Positions 1 to 10,821 are shown, numbered from the stretch's first letter. The stretch: DNA of 64,000 bases from Osmia lignaria lignaria (GCF_051020975.1 NW_027478160.1:14964001-15028000); one strand, 5' to 3'. Notes: generated by a model not told the origin, from the letters alone. Program-made: numbers and translations.

Positions 1-96
1 AATATCTCGGAAACGAAGCGAGCTACGGCAAAATGTTAAGAGACCTTTTTTGTAGAGAATTATGTTTCCTACAATTTATGTTCTATGACATTTTTT
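1..96. repeat. Partial monomer at left edge
   Basis: This is the last 96 bp of a monomer, cut by the window edge. It carries the second copy of the AATATCTCGG motif, the T6 run and the B-type edge, which continues into the monomer at 97. One base departs from the common form: CATTTTTT instead of TATTTTTT just before the GATC. Confidence 0.95.
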
Positions 97-1143
97 GATC
101 AGAAGCGTAGTTTTCGAGATATATCGAGATATTTAAAAGATCCGAAGCCGCACCAACATAATAGAGATACAGAAACACCGTGGCCCCTTTCTTTGAGATA
201 ACTCTGCACTATTGCGAGCTGTAAATGCCACTTCCAGCTTAGCTGTGCAGAAGAAGAACAACAAGAAGAAGAAATATCTCGAAATATGTCCGTCAGGCCC
301 CTTCCCTTGAGATAAATCTGCAAATATCTCGGAAACGAAGCGAGCTATGGCAAAATGTTAAGAGACCTTTTTTGTAAAGAATTAAGTTTCCTACTTTTTA
401 TGTTCTATGATATTTTTTGATCAGATGCGTAGTTCTCGAGATATATCCAGATATTTAAAAGTTCCGAAGCGGCACCAACATAATAGAGATACAGAAACAC
501 CGTGGCCCCTTTCTTTGAGGTAACTCTGCACTACTGCGAGCTGCAAATGCCACTTCCAGCTTAGCTGTGCATAAGAAGAACAACAAGAAGAAGAAATATC
601 TCGAAATATGTCCGTCAGACCCCTTCCCTTGAGATAAATCTGCAAATATCTCGGAAACGAAGCGAGCTATGGCAAAATGTTAAGAGACCTTTTTTGTAGA
701 GAATTATGTTTCCCACAATTTACGTTCTATGATATTTTTTGATCAGATGCGTAGTTCTCGAGATATATCAAGATATTTAAAGGTTCCGAAGCCGCACCAA
801 CATAATAGAGATACAGAAACACCGTGGCCCCTTTCTTTGAGATAACTCTGCACTACTGCGAGCTGGAAATGCCACTTCCAGTTTAGCTGTGCAGAAGAAG
901 AACAACAAGAAGAAGAAATATCTCGAAATATGTCCGTCAGGCCCCTTCCCTTGAGATAAATCTGCAAATATCTTGGAAACGAAGCGAGCTATGGCAAAAT
1001 GTTAAGAGACCTTTTTTCTAGAGAATTAAGTTTCCTACTTTTTATGTTCTATGATATTTTTTGATCAGATGCGTAGTTCTCGAGATATATCAAGATATTT
1101 AAAAGTTCCGAAGCCGCACCAACATAATAGAGATACAGAAACA

Positions 1144-1190
1144 CCGTGGCCCCTTTCTTTGAGATAACTCTGCACTATTGCGAGCTGCAA
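1144..1190. repeat. Internal subrepeat, first arm (reference monomer)
   Basis: This segment runs from CCGTGGCCCC through TTGAGATAACTCTGCA to GCGAGCTGCAAA. It is related to 1256-1320 at an offset of about 114 bp: the GGCCCC-to-CTGCA core differs at only about four of 25 positions. The second arm has an extra stretch of about 12 bp (with AATATCTCGG) before GCGAGCT. An equivalent pair lies in every monomer, so the 322-bp unit probably arose partly by internal duplication before amplification. Confidence 0.75.
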
Positions 1191-1205
1191 ATGCCACTTC
1201 CAGCT
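1183..1205. other. Imperfect hairpin, majority form
   Basis: AGCTG at 1183-1187 can pair with CAGCT at 1201-1205. A C-C mismatch at 1188/1200 is followed by two A-T pairs, leaving a 7-base ATGCCAC loop at 1191-1197. The potential is weak in DNA and would matter mainly in a transcript or in extruded single strands. Compare the repaired form at 7625-7647. Confidence 0.5.
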
Positions 1206-1214
1206 TAGCTGTGC

Positions 1215-1240
1215 AGAAGAAGAACAACAAGAAGAAGAAA
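1215..1240. repeat. GAA/CAA-rich tract within monomer
   Basis: This 26-bp stretch is pyrimidine-free except for two C residues and is made of GAA-like triplets on the plus strand. It is the only short-tandem element in the monomer. Loss of exactly one triplet here accounts for all three 319-bp monomers, consistent with replication slippage. On the minus strand it reads as a run of serine and cysteine codons. Confidence 0.8.
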
Positions 1241-1255
1241 TATCTCGAAATATGT

Positions 1256-1320
1256 CCGTCAGGCCCCTTCCCTTGAGATAAATCTGCAAATATCTCGGAA
1301 ACGAAGCGAGCTATGGCAAA
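1256..1320. repeat. Internal subrepeat, second arm (reference monomer)
   Basis: This is the partner of 1144-1190. It reads CCGTCAGGCCCC, then TTGAGATAAATCTGCA, then the inserted AATATCTCGGAAACGAA, then GCGAGCT and a CAAAATG that parallels CAAATGC in the first arm. The relationship also shows in the minus-strand translation, where YLKGRG and YLKERG occur at parallel positions. Confidence 0.75.
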
Positions 1321-2672
1321 ATGTTTAGAGACCTTTTTTGTAGAGAATTAAGTTTCCTACTTTTTATGTTCTATGATATTTTTTGATCAGATGCGTAGTT
1401 CTCGAGATATATCAAGATATTTAAAAGTTCCGAAGCCGCACCAACATAATAGAGATACAGAAACACCGTGGCCCCTTTCTTTGAGATAACTCTGCACTAT
1501 TGCGAGCTGTAAATGCCACTTCCAGCTTAGCTGTGCAGAAGAAGACCAACAAGAAGAAGAAATATCTCGAAATATGTCCGTCAGGCCCCTTCCCTTGAGA
1601 TAAATCTGCAAATATCTCGGAAACGAAGCGAGCTATGGCAAAATGTTAAGAGACCTTTTTTGTAAAGAATTAAGTTTCCTACTTTTTATGTTCTATGATA
1701 TTTTTTGATCAGATGCGTAGTTCTCGAGATATATCCAGATATTTAAAAGTTCCGAAGCGGCACCAACATAATAGAGATACAGAAACACCGTGGCCCCTTT
1801 CTTTGAGGTAACTCTGCACTACTGCGAGCTGCAAATGCCACTTCCAGCTTAGCTGTGCAGAAGAAGAACAACAAGAAGAAGAAATATCTCGAAATATGTC
1901 CGTCAGGCCCCTTCCCTTGAGATAAATCTGCAAACATCTCGGAAACGAAGCGAGCTATGGCAAAATGTTAAGAGACCTTTTTTGTAGAGAATTATGTTTC
2001 CTACAATTTATGTTCTATGATATTTTTTGATCAGAAGCGTAGTTTTCGAGATATATCCAGATATTTAAAAGTTCCGAAGCCGCACCAACATAATAGAGAT
2101 TCAGAAACACCGTTGCCCCTTTGTTTGAGATAACTCTGCACTAGTGCGAGCCGCAAATGCCACTTCCAGCTTAGCTGTGCAGAAGAAGAACAACAAGAAG
2201 AAGAAATATCTCGAAATATGTCCGTCAGGCCCGTTCCTTTGAGCTGAATCTGCAATTATCTCGGAAACGAAGCGAGCTATGGCAAAATGTTAAGAGACGT
2301 TTTTTGTAGAGAATTATGTTTCCTACAATTTATGTTCTATGATATTTTTTGATCAGAAGCGTAGTTTTCGAGATATATCGAGATATTTAAAAGTTCCGAA
2401 GCCGCACCAACATCATAGAGATACAGAAACACCGTGGCCCCTTTCTTTGAGATAACTCTGCACTATTGCGAGCTGTAAATGCCACTTCCAGCTTAGCTGT
2501 GCAGAAGAAGAACAACAAGAAGAAGAAATATCTCGAAATATGTCCGTCAGGCCCGTTCCTTTGAGCTGAATCTGCAATTATCTCGGAAACGAAGCGAGCT
2601 ATGGCAAAATGTTAAGAGACGTTTTTTGTAGAGAATTGTGTTTCCTACAATTTATGTTCTATGATATTTTTT

Positions 2673-2995
2673 GATCAGAAGCGTAGTTTTCGAGATATAT
2701 CGAGATATTTAAAAGTTCCGAAGCCGCACCAACATAATAGAGATTCAGAAACACCGTGGCCCCTTTCTTTGAGATAACTCTGCGTTTAGTGCGAGCCGCA
2801 AATGCCACTTCCACCTTAGCTGTGCAGAAGAAGAACAACAAGAAGAAGAAATATCTCGAAATATGTCCGTCAGGCCCCTTCCCTTGAGATAAATCTGCAA
2901 ATATCTCGGAAACGAAGAGAGCTATGGCAAAATGTTAAGAGACCTTTTTTGTAGACAATTAAGTTTCCTACTTTTTATGTTCTATGATATTTTTT
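2673..2995. repeat. 323-bp monomer (+1)
   Basis: The extra base lies in CTGCGTTTAGTGCG near 2781-2791, where other copies read CTGCACTAGTGCG. It shifts the minus-strand frame. The copy also has CCACCTTAGC instead of CCAGCTTAGC. Confidence 0.9.
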
Positions 2996-3159
2996 GATCA
3001 GATGCGTAGTTCCCGAGATATATCAAGATATTTAAAAGTTCCGAAGCCGCACCAACATAATAGAGATACAGAAACACCGTGGCCCCTTTCTTTGAGATAA
3101 CTCTGCACTATTCCGAGCTGCAAATGCCACTTCCAGCTTAGCTGTGCAGAGGAAGAACA

Positions 3160-3904
3160 ACAAGAAGAAGAAATATCTCGAAATATGTCCGTCAGGCCCC
3201 TTCCCTTGAGATGTATCTGCAAATATCTCGGAAACGAAGCGAGCTATGGCAAAATGTTAAGAGACCTTTTTTGTAGAGAATTATGTTTCCTACAATTTAT
3301 GTTCTATGATATTTTTTGATCAGAAGCGTAGTTTTCGAGATATATCGAGATATTTAAAAGTTCCGAAGCCGCACCAACATAATAGAGATACAGAAACACC
3401 GTGGCCCCTTTCTTTGAGATAACTCTGCGTTTAGTGCGAGCCGCAAATGCCACTTCCAGCTTAGCTGTGCAGAAGAAGAACAACAAGAAGAAGAAATATC
3501 TCGAAATATGTCCGTCAGGCCCCTTCCCTTGAGATAAATCTGCAAATATCTCGGAAACGAAGCGAGCTATGGCAAAATGTTAAGAGACCTTTTTTGTAGA
3601 GGATTAAGTTTCCTACTTTTTATGTTCTATGATATTTTTTGATCAGATGCGTAGTTCTCGAGATATATCAAGATATTTAAAAGTTCCGAAGCCGCACCAA
3701 CATAATAGAGATACAGAAACACCGTGTCCCCTTTCTTTGAGATAACTCTGCACTATTGCGAGCTGGAAATGCCACTTCCAGTTTAGCTGTGCAGAAGAAG
3801 AACAACAAGAAGAAGAAATATCTCGAAATATGTCCGTCAGGCCCCTTCCCTTGAGATAAATCTGCAAATATCTCGGAAACGAAGCGAGCTATGGCAAAAT
3901 GTTA
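3160..3904. repeat. Long-range duplicated block, left copy
   Basis: This stretch, with GAGATGTATCTGC at its start, the B-type 323-bp monomer and the following hairpin-variant monomer, matches 38899-39643 at an offset of 35739 bp (111 units less 3 bp of known deletions). I saw mismatches at GTAGAGAATTATG against GTAGCGAATTATG, GGATTAAG, and GTGTCCCC against GTGGCCCC. Confidence 0.75.
3318..3640. repeat. 323-bp monomer (+1)
   Basis: This has the same CTGCGTTTAG insertion variant as the monomer at 2673, near 3426-3434, on a B-type background. It is part of the block copied to 38.9 kb. Confidence 0.9.
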
Positions 3905-6200
3905 AGAGGCCTTTTTTGTAGAGAATTAAGTTTCCTAATTTTTATGTTCTATGATAATCTTTGATCAGATGCGTAGTTTTCGAGATATATCGAGATATTT
4001 AAAAGTTCCGAAGCCGCACCAACATAATAGAGATACAGAAACACCGTGGCCCCTTTCTTTGAGATAACTCTGCACTATTGCGAGCTGCAAATGCCACTTC
4101 CAGCTTAGCTGTGCAGAAGAAGAACAACAAGAAGAAGAAATATCTCGAAATATGTCCGTCAGGCCCCTTCCCTTGAGATAAATCTGCAAATATCTCGGAA
4201 ACGAAGCGAGCTATGGCAAAATGTTAAGAGACCTTTTTTGTAGAGAATTAAGTTTCCTACTTTTTATGTTCTTTGATATTTTTTGATCAGATGCGTAGTT
4301 CTCGAGATATATCAAGATATTTAAAAGTTCCGAAGCCGCACCAACATAATAGAGATACAGAAACACCGTGGCCCCTTTCTTTGAGATAACTCTGCACTAC
4401 TGCGAGCTGCAAGTGCCACTTCCAGCTTAGCTGTGCAGAAGAAGAACAACAAGAAGAAGAAATATCTCGAAATATGTCCGTCAGGCCCCTTCCCTTGAGA
4501 TAAATCTGCAAATATCTCGGAAACGAAGCGAGCTATGGCAAAATGTTGAGAGACCTTTTTTGTAGAGAATTAAGTTTCCCACTTTTTATGTTCTATGATA
4601 TTTTTTGATCAGATGCGTAGTTCTCGAGATATATCAAGATATTTAAAAGTTCCGAAGCCGCACCAACATAATAGAGATACAGAAACACCGTGGCCCCTTT
4701 CTTTGAGATAACTCTGCACTGTTGCGAGCTGTAAATGCCACTTCCAGCTTAGCTGTGCAGAAGAAGACCAACAAGAAGAAGAAATATCTCGAAATATGTC
4801 CGTCAGGCCCCTTCCCTTGAGATAAATCTGCAAATATCTCGGAAACGAAGCGAGCTATGGCAAAATGTTAAGAGACCTTTTTTGTAAAGAATTAAGTTTC
4901 CTACTTTTTATGTTCTATGATATTTTTTGATCAGATGCGTAGTTCTCGAGATATATCCAGATATTTAAAAGTTCCGAAGCGGCACCAACATAATAGAGAT
5001 ACAGAAACACCGTGGCCCCTTTCTTTGAGGTAACTCTGCACTACTGCGAGCTGCAAATGCCACTTCCAGCTTAGCTGTGCAGAAGAAGAACAACAAGAAG
5101 AAGAAATATCTCGAAATATGTCCGTCAGACCCCTTCCCTTGAGATAAATCTGCAAATATCTCGGAAACGAAGCGAGCTATGGCAAAATGTTAAGAGACCT
5201 TATTTGTAGAGAATTAAGTTTCCTACTTTTTATGTTCTATGATATTATTTGATCAGATGCGTAGTTCTCGAGATATATCAAGATATTTAAAGGTTCCGAA
5301 GCCGCACCAACATAATAGAGATACAGAAACACCGTGGCCCGTTTCTTTGAGATAACTCTGCACTACTGCGAGCTGCAAATGCCACTTCCAGCTTAGCTGT
5401 GCAGAAGAAGAACAACAAGAAGAAGAAATATCTCGAAATATGTCCGTCAGGCCCCGTCTCTTGAGATAAATCTGCAAATATCTCGGAAACGAAACGAGCT
5501 ATGGCAAAATGTTCAGCGACTTTATTTGTAGAGAATTAGGTTTCCTACTTTTTACGTTCTATGATATTTTTTGATCAGATGCGTAGTTCTCGAGATATAT
5601 CAAGATATTTTAAAGTTCCGAAGCCGCACCAACATAATAGAGATACAGAAACACCGTGGCCCCTTTCTTTGAGATAACTCTGCACTACTGCGAGCTGGAA
5701 ATGCCACTTCCAGTTTAGCTGTGCAGAAGAAGAACAACAAGAAGAAGAAATATCTCGAAATATGTCCGTCAGGCCCCTTCCCTTGAGATAAATCTGCAAA
5801 TATCCTGGAAACGAAGCGAGCTATGGCAAAATGGTAAGAGACCTTTTTTGTAGAGAATTAAGTTTCCCACTTTTTATGTTCTATGATATTTTTTGATCAG
5901 ATGCGCAGTTCTCGAAATATATCAAGATATTTAAAAGTTCCGAAGCCGCACCAACATAATAGAGATACAGAAACACCGTGGCCCCTTTCTTTGAGATAAC
6001 TCTGCACTATTGCGAGCTGCAAATGCCACTTCCAGCTTAGCTGTGCAGAAGAAGAACAACAAGAAGAAGAAATATCTCGAAATATGTCCGTCAGGCCCCT
6101 TCCCTTGAGATAAATCTGCAAATATCTCGGAAACAAAACGAGCAATGGCAAAATGTTAAGCGACTTTATTTGTAGAGAATTAAGTGTCCTACTTTTTACG

Positions 6201-7279
6201 TTCTATGATATTTTTTGATCAGATGCGTAGTTCTCGAGATATATCAAGATATTTTAAAGTTCCGAAGCCGCACCAACATAATAGAGATACAGAAACACCG
6301 TGGCCCCTTTCTTTGAGATAACTCTGCACTAGTGCGAGCCGCAAATGCCGCTTCCAGCTTAGCTGTGCAGAAGAAGAACAACAAGAAGAAGAAATATCTC
6401 GAAATATGTCCCTCAGGCCCCTTCACTCGAGATAAATCTGCAAATATCTCGGAAACGAAGCGAGCTATGGCAAAATGTTAAGAGACCTCTTTTGTAGAGA
6501 ATTAAGTTTCCTACTTTTTATATTCTATGATATTTTTCGATCAGATGCGTAGTTCTCGAGATATATCAAGATATTTAAAAGTTCCGAAGCCGCACCAACA
6601 TAATGGAGATACAGAAACACCGTGGCCCCTTTCTTTGAGATAACTCTGCACTATTGCGAGCTGCAAATGCCACTTCCAGCTTAGCTGTGCAGAAGAAGAA
6701 CAACAAGAAGAAGAAGTATCTGGAAATATGTCCGTCAGGCCCCTTCCCTTGAGATAAATCTGCAAATATCTCGGAAACGAAGCGAGCTACGGCAAAATGT
6801 TAAGAGACCTTTTTTGTAGAAAATTAGGATTCCTACTTTTTATGTTCTATGATATTTTTTGATCAGATGCGTAGTTCTCGAGATATATCAAGATATTTAA
6901 AAGTTCGGAAGCCGCACCAACATAATAGAGATACAGAAACACCGTGGCCCCTTTCTTTGAGATAACTCTGCACTATTGCGCGCTGCAAATGCCACTTCCA
7001 GCTTAGCTGTGCAGAAGAAGAACAACAAGAAGAAGAAATATCTCGAAATATGTCCGTCAGGCCCCTTCCCTTGAGATAAATCTGCAAATATCTCGGAAAC
7101 GAAGCGAGCTATTGCAAAATGTTAAGAGACCTTTTTTGTAGAGAATTAAGTTTCCTACTTTTTATGTTCTATGATATTTTTTGATCAGATGCGTAGTTCT
7201 CGAGATATATCAAGATATCTAAAAGTTCCGAAGCCGCACCAACATAATAGAGATACAGAAACACCGTGGCCCCTTTCTT
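6201..7279. repeat. 5-monomer (1610-bp) duplication, copy 1
   Basis: This segment matches 7811-8889 at an offset of exactly 1610 bp with only a handful of mismatches. Shared markers include the CCGCTTCC variant, the CGATCAG monomer start, AAAATTAGGATTCC and TATTGCAAAATG. Part of it recurs a third time within 9612-10821. Boundaries are approximate, set where diagnostic variants stop agreeing. Confidence 0.8.
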
Positions 7280-7624
7280 CGAGATAACTCTGCACTATTG
7301 CGAGCAGCAGATGCCACTTCCAGCTTAGCTGTGCAGAAGAAGAACAACAAGAAGAAGAAATATCTCGAAAAATGTCCGTCAGGCCCCTTCCCTTGAGATA
7401 AATCTGCAAATATCTCGGAAACGAAGCGAGCTATGGCAAAATGTTAAGAGACCTTATTTGTAGAGAATTAAGTTTCCTACTTTTTATGTTCTATGATATT
7501 TTTTGATCAGATGCGTAGTTCTCGAGATATATCAAGATATTTAAAAGTTCCGAAGCCGCACCAACATAATAGAGATACAGAAACACCGTGGCCCCTTTCT
7601 TTGAGATAACTCTGCGCTATTGCG

Positions 7625-7647
7625 AGCTGGAAATGCCACTTCCAGTT
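7625..7647. other. Hairpin, repaired variant form
   Basis: Here the stem is AGCTGGAA against TTCCAGTT with the same 7-base loop. The C-to-G change turns the majority C-C mismatch into a G-C pair, and a C-to-T change in the 3' arm turns a G-C pair into G-T. The two changes are almost always found together, in more than 30 monomers across the window, for example near 870, 3770, 5695, 12135, 18253, 30490, 40790 and 56240. Confidence 0.6.
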
Positions 7648-7810
7648 TAGCTGTGCAGAAGAAGAACAACAAGAAGAGGAAATATCTCGAAATATGTCCG
7701 TCAGGCCCCTTCCCTTGAGATAAATCTGCAAATATCTCGGAAACGAAGCGAGCTATGGCAAAATGTTAAGAGACCTTTTTTGTAGAGAATTAAGTTTCCT
7801 ACTTTTTATG

Positions 7811-8889
7811 TTCTATGATATTTTTTGATCAGATGCGTAGTTCTCGAGATATATCAAGATATTTTAAAGTTCCGAAGCCGCACCAACATAATAGAGATAC
7901 AGAAACACCGTGGCCCCTTTCTTTGAGATAACTCTGCACTAGTGCGAGCCGCAAATGCCGCTTCCAGCTTAGCTGTGCAGAAGAAGAACAACAAGAAGAA
8001 GAAATATCTCGAAATATGTCCCTCAGGCCCCTTCCCTCGAGATAAATCTGCAAATATCTCGGAAACGAAGCGAGCTATGGCAAAATGTTAAGAGACCTCT
8101 TTTGTAGAGAATTAAGTTTCCTACTTTTTATATTCTATGAAATTTTTCGATCAGATGCGTAGTTCTCGAGATATATCAAGATATTTAAAAGTTCCGAAGC
8201 CGCACCAACATAATGGAGATACAGAAACACCGTGGCCCCTTTCTTTGAGATAACTCTGCACTATTGCGAGCTGCAAATGCCACTTCCAGCTTAGCTGTGC
8301 AGAAGAAGAACAACAAGAAGAAGAAATATCTGGAAATATGTCCGTCAGGCCCCTTCCCTAGAGATAAATCTGCAAATATCTCGGAAACGAAGCGAGCTAC
8401 GGCAAAATGTTAAGAGACCTTTTTTGTAGAAAATTAGGATTCCTACTTTTTATGTTCTATGATATTTTTTGATCAGATGCGTAGTTCTCGAGATATATCA
8501 AGATATTTAAAAGTTCGGAAGCCGCACCAACATAATAGAGATACAGAAACACCGTGGCCCCTTTCTTTGAGATAACTCTGCACTATTGCGCGCTGCAAAT
8601 GCCACTTCCAGCTTAGCTGTGCAGAAGAAGAACAACAAGAAGAAGAAATATCTCGAAATATGTCCGTCAGGCCCCTTCCCTTGAGATAAATCTGCAAATA
8701 TCACGGAAACGAAGCGAGCTATTGCAAAATGTTAAGAGACCTTTTTTGTAGAGAATTAAGTTTCCTACTTTTTATGTTCTATGATATTTTTTGATCAGAT
8801 GCGTAGTTCTCGAGATATATCAAGATATCTAAAAGTTCCGAAGCCGCACCAACATAATAGAGATACAGAAACACCGTGGCCCCTTTCTT
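7811..8889. repeat. 5-monomer duplication copy 2, also copy 1 of a 6-monomer (1932-bp) duplication
   Basis: This matches 6201-7279 at -1610 bp. With a slightly longer left end (from about 7680) it also matches 9612-10821 at +1932 bp. At 8889/10821 the copies part: here TTTGAGATAACTCTGCGC, there TTCGAGATAACTCTGCAC. Being copied with two different periods shows that units of different length were generated one after another. Confidence 0.8.
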
Positions 8890-9080
8890 TGAGATAACTC
8901 TGCGCTATTGCGAGCTGGAAATGCCACTTCCAGTTTAGCTGTGCAGAAGAAGAACAACAAGAAGAGGAAATATCTCGAAATATGTCCGTCAGGCCCCTTC
9001 CCTTGAGATATATCTGCAAATATCTCGGAAACGAAACGAGCTATGGCAAAATGTTAAGAGACCTTTTTTGTAGAGAATTA

Positions 9081-9150
9081 TGTTTCCTACAATTTATGTT
9101 CTATGATATTTTTTGATCAGAAGCGTAGTTTTCGAGATATATCGAGATAT
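9081..9150. repeat. B-type monomer edge (linked variant block)
   Basis: Across the monomer junction this copy differs from the majority A-type at linked positions: T at 9081, AA at 9091-9092, A at 9122 (GATCAGAAG, not GATCAGATG), T at 9131 and G at 9144. The set travels together in roughly a quarter of monomers, including those starting at 97, 2029, 2351, 13945, 22639, 31655, 45176 and 63524. The second T change removes the CTCGAG site. A few copies (741, 37448, 52257, 54189) carry only the left half, marking exchange points within the block. Confidence 0.85.
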
Positions 9151-9611
9151 TTAAAAGATCCGAAGCCGCACCAACATAATAGAGATACAGAAACACCGTG
9201 GCCCCTTTCTTTGAGATAACTCTGCACTACTGCGAGCTGCAAGTGCCACTTCCAGTTTAGCTGTGCAGAAGAAGAACAACAAGAAGAAGAAATATCTCGA
9301 AATATGTCCGTCAGGCCCCTTCCCTTGAGATAAATCTGCAAATATCTCGGAAACGAAGCGAGCTATGGCAAAATGTTAAGAGGCCTTTTTTGTAGAGAAT
9401 TAAGTTTCCTACTTGTTATGTTCTATGATAATCTTTGATCAGATGCGTAGTTTTCGAGATATATCGAGATATTTAAAAGTTCCGAAGCCGCACCAACATA
9501 ATAGAGATACAGAAACACCGTGGCCCCTTTCTTTGAGATAACTCTGCACTATTGCGAGCTGCAAATGCCACTTCCAGCTTAGCTGTGCAGAAGAAGAACA
9601 ACAAGAAGAAG

Positions 9612-10821
9612 AAATATCTCGAAATATGTCCGTCAGGCCCCTTCCCTTGAGATAAATCTGCAAATATCTCGGAAACGAAGCGAGCTATGGCAAAATGTTA
9701 AGAGACCTTTTTTGTAGAGAATTAAGTTTCCTACTTTTTATGTTCTATGATATTTTTTGATCAGATGCGTAGTTCTCGAGATATATCAAGATATTTTAAA
9801 GTTCCGAAGCCGCACCAACATAATAGAGATACAGAAACACCGTGGCCCCTTTCTTTGAGATAACTCTGCACTAGTGCGAGCCGCAAATGCCGCTTCCAGC
9901 TTAGCTGTGCAGAAGAAGAACAACAAGAAGAAGAAATATCTCGAAATATGTCCCTCAGGCCCCTTCCCTCGAGATAAATCTGCAAATATCTCGGAAACGA
10001 AGCGAGCTATGGCAAAATGTTAAGAGACCTCTTTTGTAGAGAATTAAGTTTCCTACTTTTTATATTCTATGATATTTTTCGATCAGATGCGTAGTTCTCG
10101 AGATATATCAAGATATTTAAAAGTTCCGAAGCCGCACCAACATAATGGAGATACAGAAACACCGTGGCCCCTTTCTTTGAGATAACTCTGCACTATTGCG
10201 AGCTGCAAATGCCACTTCCAGCTTAGCTGTGCAGAAGAAGAACAACAAGAAGAAGAAATATCTGGAAATATGTCCGTCAGGCCCCTTCCCTTGAGATAAA
10301 TCTGCAAATATCTCGGAAACGAAGCGAGCTACGGCAAAATGTTAAGAGACCTTTTTTGTAGAAAATTAGGATTCCTACTTTTTATGTTCTATGATATTTT
10401 TTGATCAGATGCGTAGTTCTCGAGATATATCAAGATATTTAAAAGTTCGGAAGCCGCACCAACATAATAGAGATACAGAAACACCGTGGCCCCTTTCTTT
10501 GAGATAACTCTGCACTATTGCGCGCTGCAAATGCCACTTCCAGCTTAGCTGTGCAGAAGAAGAACAACAAGAAGAAGAAATATCTCGAAATATGTCCGTC
10601 AGGCCCCTTCCCTTGAGATAAATCTGCAAATATCACGGAAACGAAGCGAGCTATTGCAAAATGTTAAGAGACCTTTTTTGTAGAGAATTAAGTTTCCTAC
10701 TTTTTATGTTCTATGATATTTTTTGATCAGATGCGTAGTTCTCGAGATATATCAAGATATCTAAAAGTTCCGAAGCCGCACCAACATAATAGAGATACAG
10801 AAACACCGTGGCCCCTTTCTT
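9612..10821. repeat. 6-monomer duplication, copy 2
   Basis: This repeats 7680-8889 at an offset of 1932 bp. I saw mismatches near 8141 and 8360, where the other copy has GAAATTTTTC and CCCTAGAGA. Flanking monomers do not match at this offset. Confidence 0.8.

Larger units (their letters stand above)
1065..1289 (-). other. Open frame without ATG, present in most monomers; not called as a gene
   Basis: A frame of about 74 codons stays open on the minus strand of most monomers and ends at the TGA inside TGATCA. Its first codon is TTG, the frame is closed upstream by a TAG about ten codons earlier, and the typical translation contains no methionine, so no canonical AUG start exists. The product is serine- and cysteine-rich in the GAA tract and shows no domain I recognise. 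Five monomers carry a +1 frameshift in it, others have stops (for example 37446, 40024, 50033), and many substitutions change residues. I infer that openness is inherited from a common ancestor by homogenisation, not selected. Confidence 0.85.
1063..1384. repeat. Representative A-type monomer, 322 bp
   Basis: I use this copy as reference. In order it contains a BclI-type TGATCA overlapping its first base, CTCGAG at 1079-1084, GAGATA motifs at 1082, 1130, 1161 and 1275, their reverse complement TATCTC at 1241 and 1291, internal subrepeats at 1144 and 1256, an imperfect hairpin at 1183-1205, a GAA-rich tract at 1215-1240, a T6 run at 1334-1339 and a T-rich end running into the next GATCAG. Base counting gives 126 G+C in 322 (39%) and 11 CpG. 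Two AGATAA sequences (1163 and 1277) match the WGATAR form bound by GATA-family factors; binding is not implied. Confidence 0.95.
1..6200. repeat. Zone 1: mixed monomers, mostly A-type
   Basis: About 19 monomers, mostly A-edge. B-type copies cluster at 2029-2995, where two carry the GAGCTGAAT block, and another lies at 3318. The two monomers from 1385 match those from 4607 at an offset of 3222 bp: both pairs begin with a GAAGACCAAC tract variant, followed by a copy with AAGCGGCACC. The offset is two more than ten units because two 323-bp monomers lie between. The monomer at 419 is very close to that at 4929. Confidence 0.8.

Noticed and set aside
1095..1115. Heat-shock-element-like TTCCGAA
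   Set aside because: Only one TTC/GAA pair with wrong spacing; an element needs at least three alternating units.
1103..1117. GTTCCGAAGCC resembling an RNA polymerase III B box, with T6 runs downstream
   Set aside because: It needs a one-base insertion relative to the B-box consensus, and I found no credible A box at the right distance; no tRNA or SINE structure is visible.
1297..1313. CENP-B-box-like sequence in the reverse complement of CTCGGAAACGAAGCGAG
   Set aside because: Only the TTCG part agrees with the box; the required A and the CGGG end are missing.
1334..1339. T6 runs as transcription terminators
   Set aside because: There is no preceding GC-rich stem and no gene to end; they are simple T-rich parts of the monomer.
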